Shown: one piece after another, positions 59,643 to 64,000 of the stretch
Position numbering within the stretch: position 1 is the stretch's first letter
Layout: each line of letters begins with the position of its first letter
Assembly (NCBI GenBank): GCA_013822765.1
Contig: PNKY01000009.1
Coordinates: 62,001 to 126,000 of the forward strand
Direction: 5' to 3'
Origin: Rhodospirillum sp.
GTDB taxonomy: Bacteria; Pseudomonadota; Alphaproteobacteria; Dongiales; Dongiaceae
Length of the DNA: 64,000 nucleotides
Notes under the pieces: model-generated
The model's database searches: none
What the model saw: only the letters and a program-made list of their open reading frames with translations
Told to the model about the DNA's origin: nothing
Translations under genes and position numbers: made by a program

Positions 59643-60890
59643 TCATACCATCTTCGCGCGCTGTTGTGCGCCGCCGTGCGCATCGACCACGCGGGCCAGC
59701 ACCGGGGCCATGCGTTTCAAAGCGGCAGACATTTCAGCGGGTTCGAGCACGAGCGCGACGCGAATGTAACGCTGGCTCGGATTGAAGCCGCTCGCATCGG
59801 GCCGCGCCATGTAGCCGCCGGGCAACACCTTGATCGCCGCCTTCTCCCACAAGGCTTTTGCCGCTGCTTCGCCGTCGCCGACGTCGAGCCACAGGAAGAA
59901 GCCGCCTTCCGCGCGCACCTCGCCGAAGGTGTCTTCGAGCGCGTCCTGCGCGGCGTTGAAGTTCTCGATGTACTTGGCGCGGTAGTCCGCGACGTGCGCC
60001 TCGTCCTGCCACAGCGCGGTGGCGGCGGCGAGGATCGGGAACGGCGTCGCGACGCCACCGAAATTGATCAGCTGCGCCTGGCGCTGGATCAGCCGCGCCT
60101 CGCCCGCGACGAAGCCGGAGCGCAGGCCGGCGCCGCTCGAGCGCTTGCTGAGCGAATGGAAGATGATGAGGTTGTCCAGTGCACCGCCCAGCTCGCGCGC
60201 GGCTTCGAGCGCGCCGTGCGGCGGCGTGCCGCGATAGATCTCCGAATAGCACTCGTCGCTCGCCAGCACGAAGTTGTGCGCGCGTGCCAGCTTCAGCCAC
60301 TCGGTGAGATACGACAGCGGCGCGACCGCGCCCTGCGGATTGGCGGGCGAGCAGATGTAGGCAAGCGCGGTGCGCTTCAGGATCGCCGCGGGAATCGCCG
60401 CGATCTCCGGGAAGAAGCCGTTCTCTTCGGTCGCGTTGAGGAAGTACGGCTCGGCACCGGCCGCGGCCGCCGCGCCGGCATAGACGTGATAGAACGGGTT
60501 CGGCATCAGCACGACCGGCTTGTCGTCGCCGGGCGCGCTCTCGGGCACCGCGGAGAGCGCGATGTGGAACAGCGCCTCGCGCGTCCCGCTGACCGGCATC
60601 ACGTGCTTGGCCGGATCGACCATGCCCTCCGGGAGACGGAAGCGGCGGGTCAGCCAGCCGGCGGCGGCCTTGCGGAACGGCTCGTTGCCCAGCGCCTGGG
60701 GGTATTTGCCCCACAGCGGGAACTGCTCGGAGATCAGGCGCTGGATCATCTGCGGCGGGGTGAATTGCGGTTCGCCCACCGACAACGCGAGCGGCGTATT
60801 CCCGCCGCCGGCTTGTACGCTTTCCAGCAGTTTGTTGAGACGCGTGAACGGATGGAACCGCATCAGCGACTCGAGTCGGTCAGTCGTCAT
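59643..60890 (-). CDS. class I/II PLP aminotransferase
   Basis: A 415-residue transaminase. LSVGEPQFTPPQMI, YPQALGNEPFRKAAAGWLTR, ICSPANPQGAVAPL and FHSLSKRSSGAGLRSG (PLP Lys) are the usual blocks. It resembles enzymes annotated as N-succinyldiaminopimelate aminotransferase or aspartate-type aminotransferases. Such a gene often precedes ftsK in alphaproteobacteria. ATG 60890 is used; an upstream in-frame start would add six residues. Confidence 0.9.
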   Translation of the reverse strand: MTTDRLESLMRFHPFTRLNKLLESVQAGGGNTPLALSVGEPQFTPPQMIQRLISEQFPLWGKYPQALGNEPFRKAAAGWLTRRFRLPEGMVDPAKHVMPVSGTREALFHIALSAVPESAPGDDKPVVLMPNPFYHVYAGAAAAAGAEPYFLNATEENGFFPEIAAIPAAILKRTALAYICSPANPQGAVAPLSYLTEWLKLARAHNFVLASDECYSEIYRGTPPHGALEAARELGGALDNLIIFHSLSKRSSGAGLRSGFVAGEARLIQRQAQLINFGGVATPFPILAAATALWQDEAHVADYRAKYIENFNAAQDALEDTFGEVRAEGGFFLWLDVGDGEAAAKALWEKAAIKVLPGGYMARPDASGFNPSQRYIRVALVLEPAEMSAALKRMAPVLARVVDAHGGAQQRAKMV

Positions 60891-61070
60891 GGGACCCCGA
60901 TACCCCATCGAATCCGGAAATTACCAGCCGCTTCAACATGCGACTCGGGCGCGACTCGGAGCGGCCAAACCAGCACAAAGCGGAAACATCGAAACTACTT
61001 TAAGAACCCTACCGCAAGCCATTGTATTGGCTCACTTTGAATCGCACAACGGTGTTCTCATCGGGAATCT

Positions 61071-61087
61071 CGAATCGTTCCGATTCG
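61071..61087. other. short inverted repeat in AT-richer gap
   Basis: CGAATCG-TTC-CGATTCG is a perfect 7-bp dyad in the 283-base gap 60891-61173. The gap is clearly less GC-rich than the rest of the window and holds no gene. Meaning unknown. Confidence 0.35.
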
Positions 61088-61173
61088 GTTCCGTTCCGAG
61101 TCGCAGCGTTAGGGTTACGTAAAAGGCGTTAACGGCCGGGCCACGCATGGAAAGTCGTGCATTCGACGGCAGT

Positions 61174-61674
61174 CTATTCCTTCTCCCACTGAATCCGCAC
61201 CGAATCGAGTGGATCCACGTATCTGCGGAAGGATTTGCCGAGGGTAAGGATGCGTAGCTTTAGTTGTCTTATGTCGTCGACGACTACGGGTTTCACTGGA
61301 GGGACATCTCGTCGAAGGGCCGGAAACACAGAGTGAATCACACCACTCTCATCTGTTCCCCATAGACCGTGCGTTACCCGGTGCCGCTCTTTCCTCAACT
61401 CTCGTGTTCTCTCGATAAGCTTTCGGATGTCCCTTGCCTGACCCGCATCTAGACGGCCAGGAATCTCAATCATTCGATCAAGTTTCTGCAGATTCGCTCC
61501 CAAATCGGACTCGTAACGGAGCGTTCCTGGCGTTCCTTCCAAAGTTGATAGCAGGCGTTCGACAGTTAGCTCGAGCAACGCCCAATGGATGCACACGCCA
61601 CCAATGGCTTCTCGCAAACCGGCATCGGTTAGAGCGCGAATTTCAAGGTTTACATTGTGCTCGTTCTGAAGCAT
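61174..61674 (-). CDS. hypothetical cytosolic protein of lower GC content
   Basis: A 166-residue protein, mostly helical, without signal or membrane span. ALTDAGLREAIGGVCIHWAL and ARDIRKLIERTRELRKERHR followed by VTHGLWGTD suggest a helical bundle of the kind found in unnamed proteins encoded on accessory DNA. Codon third positions are far less GC-biased than in the neighbours, so it was probably acquired. Function unknown. Confidence 0.72.
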   Translation of the reverse strand: MLQNEHNVNLEIRALTDAGLREAIGGVCIHWALLELTVERLLSTLEGTPGTLRYESDLGANLQKLDRMIEIPGRLDAGQARDIRKLIERTRELRKERHRVTHGLWGTDESGVIHSVFPALRRDVPPVKPVVVDDIRQLKLRILTLGKSFRRYVDPLDSVRIQWEKE

Positions 61675-61711
61675 GCGCTTTCCTTGGCCTTCACGATCAT
61701 TGTCTGGCGCT

Positions 61712-62176
61712 TCAATATCCCACTCCCACCACCACCGGCTTGCCGCCGTTCGCCTTTACCAGCAGCACGCCGCGGGAGAGGCCGTTGCGGCCGGTGGCCA
61801 CCAGCAGGTCGCCCTTGGTGAGCACGGTGTCGCGCAGCTTGAGCGCTGCCGGGGCGGTGGCGGCGCGGCTCTGGTCGTAGTCGAGGATGGCGAGCACTTC
61901 GTTCGGCATCTCGGCCGCCGGCAGTTCCATGCACATCGCGGTGAGATAGGCCTTCACCTCGGCCTCGGTGGCGAAGATCTGCGCGTCCTCCGCCACGAAC
62001 GGCGCGGCCACGAACTTCATCGCGGCGTCCATGTCCTCGTTGCGCAGGGCTTTCAGGAACGCCGTCACGGCGTCTTTGGCCGCGTCGTTGAGCGCGGCGT
62101 TGTCCTGCGCTTGTGCGATGGTCCTCGGCAGCAGCGGCGCGCTCGCAAGCAAGGCGAGGAGCGCGCGGCGGCGCAC
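61712..62176 (-). CDS. exported protein coupled to alcohol dehydrogenase
   Basis: A 154-residue protein starting at GTG 62176, which overlaps the TAG of the dehydrogenase gene (TAGTG). It has a twin-arginine-like signal (RRRALLALLASAPLLPRTIA), then DAAKDAVTAFLKALRNEDMD, which recalls NTF2-like or DUF4864-type domains, and AILDYDQSRAATAPAALKLR. It should act in the periplasm. A link to the dehydrogenase is suggested only by the overlap. Confidence 0.75.
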   Translation of the reverse strand: MRRRALLALLASAPLLPRTIAQAQDNAALNDAAKDAVTAFLKALRNEDMDAAMKFVAAPFVAEDAQIFATEAEVKAYLTAMCMELPAAEMPNEVLAILDYDQSRAATAPAALKLRDTVLTKGDLLVATGRNGLSRGVLLVKANGGKPVVVGVGY

Positions 62177-63312
62177 TACAGCGACTCCCGCAGCATCGCT
62201 TCGTAGTCCTTGGCGCTGGCCTCGCGCGGGTTGGTCTTGTGGGTGTGGTCGGCGAGCGCGCCTTCGATGATCTTCGGGAACAGGTCTTCGGTCACGCCCA
62301 TGGGCCGGAGGCCGGCGGGCAGATTGAGCTTGGCGTTCATTGCCCTCAGCGCGGGCGCGACGTCCTGCGCGCCGCTGAGGCCCATGGTCTCGGCCAGGCG
62401 CTCGATCTTGCGCTCGCGCTTCACGCTCTCCGCTTCGGCGTTGAAGCGGATTACCGCGGGCAGGAACATTGCATTGAGCGTGCCGTGGTGCAGCCTGGGA
62501 TTCACGCCGCCGAGCGAGTGGCTCAGCGAATGCACGCAGCCGAGGCCCTTCTGGAACGCCAGCGCGCCCTGCATCGAGGCGCTCATCATGTTGAGGCGCG
62601 CTTCGCCGTCCTTGCTGCCGTTCTTGGTGGCGCGCTCGATGTGCAGCCACGCGCGGCGCAGGCCGTCGAGCGCGATGCCCTCGGCGGGAGGGTTGAACGC
62701 GGCGGAGAGGAAGGTCTCGATGCAATGGGCGATCGCGTCCATGCCGGTGGCGGCGGTCAGCACCGGCGGCAGGCCGTAAGTCAGCTCCGGATCGCAGATC
62801 GCGACCTTCGGGATCATGTGCGGCGAGATCATGGTGAGCTTGCGCCCATCTGCCATGATAATGACGGCGCCACGGCCCACTTCGCTGCCGGTGCCGGCGG
62901 TGGTGGGGATCGCGATGATCGGCGCCATCGCGGCAGTGATCCTGGCCATGCCGCCTTCGATCACGGCGTAGCTCTTGAGCGGCCCATCGTGCGTGGCCGC
63001 GAGCGCGACCGCCTTGCCGAGGTCGATCGAAGAGCCGCCGCCGAGGCCGATCACGCCGTCGCACTGGTGCTGCTTGTAGACCGCCGTCGCTTCGATCACC
63101 GAAGCTTCGGTCGGGTTGGATTGCGTGCCGTCATACACCGGCACGCCTTCCTTCAGATGCGCGGTCAGGCGATCGAGCAGGCCGGCGGCGCGCACGCCTT
63201 GGTCCGTCACCACCATCGGCCGCGCGATGTTGAGGCGCGCGCACTCCTGGCCGACCAGGCGGATGGCGCCTTCGTCGAACTGGATGAGAGTGAGATAGTT
63301 GATAAGAGCCAT
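62176..63312 (-). CDS. iron-containing alcohol dehydrogenase
   Basis: A 378-residue group III dehydrogenase. GVIGLGGGSSIDLGKAVALA binds NAD(P), AIPTTAGTGSEVGRGAVI follows, and MDAIAHCIETFLS with HSLSHSLGGVNPRLHHGTLN supply the Asp and three His metal ligands. It interconverts an alcohol and an aldehyde or ketone; the substrate is unknown. Coupled to the exported protein downstream. Confidence 0.93.
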   Translation of the reverse strand: MALINYLTLIQFDEGAIRLVGQECARLNIARPMVVTDQGVRAAGLLDRLTAHLKEGVPVYDGTQSNPTEASVIEATAVYKQHQCDGVIGLGGGSSIDLGKAVALAATHDGPLKSYAVIEGGMARITAAMAPIIAIPTTAGTGSEVGRGAVIIMADGRKLTMISPHMIPKVAICDPELTYGLPPVLTAATGMDAIAHCIETFLSAAFNPPAEGIALDGLRRAWLHIERATKNGSKDGEARLNMMSASMQGALAFQKGLGCVHSLSHSLGGVNPRLHHGTLNAMFLPAVIRFNAEAESVKRERKIERLAETMGLSGAQDVAPALRAMNAKLNLPAGLRPMGVTEDLFPKIIEGALADHTHKTNPREASAKDYEAMLRESL

Positions 63313-63318
63313 GGCCCG

Positions 63319-63801
63319 TCAGTCCCGCGGCACGTAGACGTTGGGGTCGTGCCGCTCCATCAATACCTCCGGCGCGGCGAGAGGCCGGAATCCGAATTTC
63401 TCGTAAAGCCCGTGAGCGTCGCTGGTCGCCAGCATCCAGCGACGGAAGTTCTGCAACTCAGGGTGACCCATGATGGCGTCCATCAGGCGCTTGGACAAGC
63501 CCCTGCCGCGATGCTCCGGCAGCACGAACAAATCGCCGATATAGCCGAAAGTTGCGCGGTCGGTGACGACCCGCGCGAAGCCGGCGAGGTTGCCGTGCTC
63601 ATCGCGCAGCACGAAGGGCAGCGAGCCACGCACCGAGCGCTCCATGGTCTCGCGCGGAATGCCGCGCGACCAGTAGCTGGCGCTCAGGAAGGCGTAGAGC
63701 GCATCGAAGTCGATGTCTTCGAGCGTGCTGCTGATGGTGTAGCCGGCGCCATTCAGGGATGATTGCGACACAAGACGTCTCGCTACTGTTGAAGCACCCA
63801 T
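63319..63801 (-). CDS. GNAT-family N-acetyltransferase
   Basis: A 160-residue acetyltransferase. YWSRGIPRETMERSVRGSLP, VTDRATFGYIGDLFVLPEHRGRG and GLYEKFGFRPL match small GNAT proteins of the YitH/Aac-like type. ATG 63801 is chosen, as the upstream frame lies in repeat DNA. It is six bases upstream of the dehydrogenase, so the three genes from here to 61712 can form one transcript. Confidence 0.88.
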   Translation of the reverse strand: MGASTVARRLVSQSSLNGAGYTISSTLEDIDFDALYAFLSASYWSRGIPRETMERSVRGSLPFVLRDEHGNLAGFARVVTDRATFGYIGDLFVLPEHRGRGLSKRLMDAIMGHPELQNFRRWMLATSDAHGLYEKFGFRPLAAPEVLMERHDPNVYVPRD

Positions 63802-63806
63802 TATAG

Positions 63807-63840
63807 ACCCCTTCCCTTCTCGTGAGGGAAGGTTGGGGGC
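63807..63840. repeat. family B-like repeat
   Basis: CCCCTTCCCTTCTCGTGAGGGAAGGTTGGGG: arms CTTCCCT/AGGGAAG around TCTCGTG. It lies just upstream of the GNAT gene. Confidence 0.6.
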
Positions 63841-63972
63841 AACAAACCGGGCCTCGAGGACTGGAAGGGCAAGTTTCGCGCGGAACCACCATCTCCTATG
63901 GAGAATCCCGGCTGACTCTTGCCATCGCCCGTGGGAAATTCGGCACTCGGCCAATCCGCGAGGAGACGGGCG

Positions 63973-64000
63973 ATGGGAGCGCTTGACGGCAAGGTCGCGA
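63973..64000 (+). CDS. start of a probable short-chain dehydrogenase
   Basis: ATG 63973 follows AGGAGAC by a normal distance and the first residues read MGALDGKVA, the usual opening of SDR-family proteins before the TGxxxGxG loop. Only nine codons are in the window, so the call rests on this alone. Confidence 0.45.

Noticed and set aside
1..64000. tRNA, rRNA or prophage genes
   Set aside because: I looked for TPsiC-like GGTTCRA contexts, rRNA landmarks, integrases and transposases and saw none that hold up; a tRNA search tool would settle the first.

Overview
The window is chromosomal DNA from a high-GC alphaproteobacterium. The support is a his operon ending in a HIT protein, alphaproteobacterial families (PAS_5, DUF1194, DUF1772), an ftsK/lolA/xthA set, and very G/C-rich third codon positions. 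Intergenic repeats built on CCCCGG...CCGGGG arms also fit. A Rhodospirillales- or Hyphomicrobiales-like lineage is plausible, but nothing here fixes the genus. I saw no rRNA, tRNA, CRISPR array, transposase or prophage.

Layout. 1-3889: the 3' end of hisB, then hisH, a GNAT gene, hisA, hisF, hisE and a HIT gene, mostly overlapping and translationally coupled. 4054-11079: accessory metabolism (two DUF1772 membrane proteins, a MarR regulator with a near-perfect 20-bp palindromic operator, DUF1428, VOC, DHFR-like, a DHA2 drug exporter, a degenerate HisE paralogue, GNAT, O-methyltransferase). 11268-16889: a trypsin-like protease fused to TPRs, a GIY-YIG gene between inverted repeats, an acetylpolyamine amidohydrolase, two tiny membrane proteins and an EamA transporter. 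16971-25585: signalling (three PAS_5 paralogues of equal length, DUF1194, a SARP-TolB-TPR regulator, a HAD hydrolase coupled to an adenylate cyclase-TolB-TPR protein, Lrp/AsnC). 25727-35512: amino acid and redox metabolism (RhtA-like exporter, cytochrome c, gshB, DadA-like, GGCT-like, an aromatic ammonia-lyase relative without its MIO triad, ornithine cyclodeaminase family, FAD oxidoreductase). 35628-38510: a 960-residue winged-helix regulator with two TolB-like modules. 38958-40578: three DsrE-like proteins, a 53-residue membrane peptide and a lipoprotein. 40575-43107: thioesterase, AhpD-like, ArsR and a PLP dehydratase.

43196-60890 carries xthA, lolA, ftsK and an aminotransferase in one orientation. 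About 12 kb of other genes separate them: GtrII-like glucosyltransferase, peptidase C26, sterol-desaturase family, two PAP2_3 proteins, sulfotransferase-like, EamA, a ribbon-helix-helix gene with an overlapping partner, exported proteins and a nonsense-interrupted membrane gene. 61174-64000: a lower-GC hypothetical gene, an exported protein coupled to an iron alcohol dehydrogenase, GNAT, and the first codons of a probable short-chain dehydrogenase.

Two palindromic repeat families punctuate intergenic DNA, usually as inverted pairs. One pair encloses the GIY-YIG gene; the other pairs of that family are empty. This arrangement, the three regulators sharing one TolB/TPR module, the lyase without a MIO triad, and the RHH two-gene unit are the items most worth following up.
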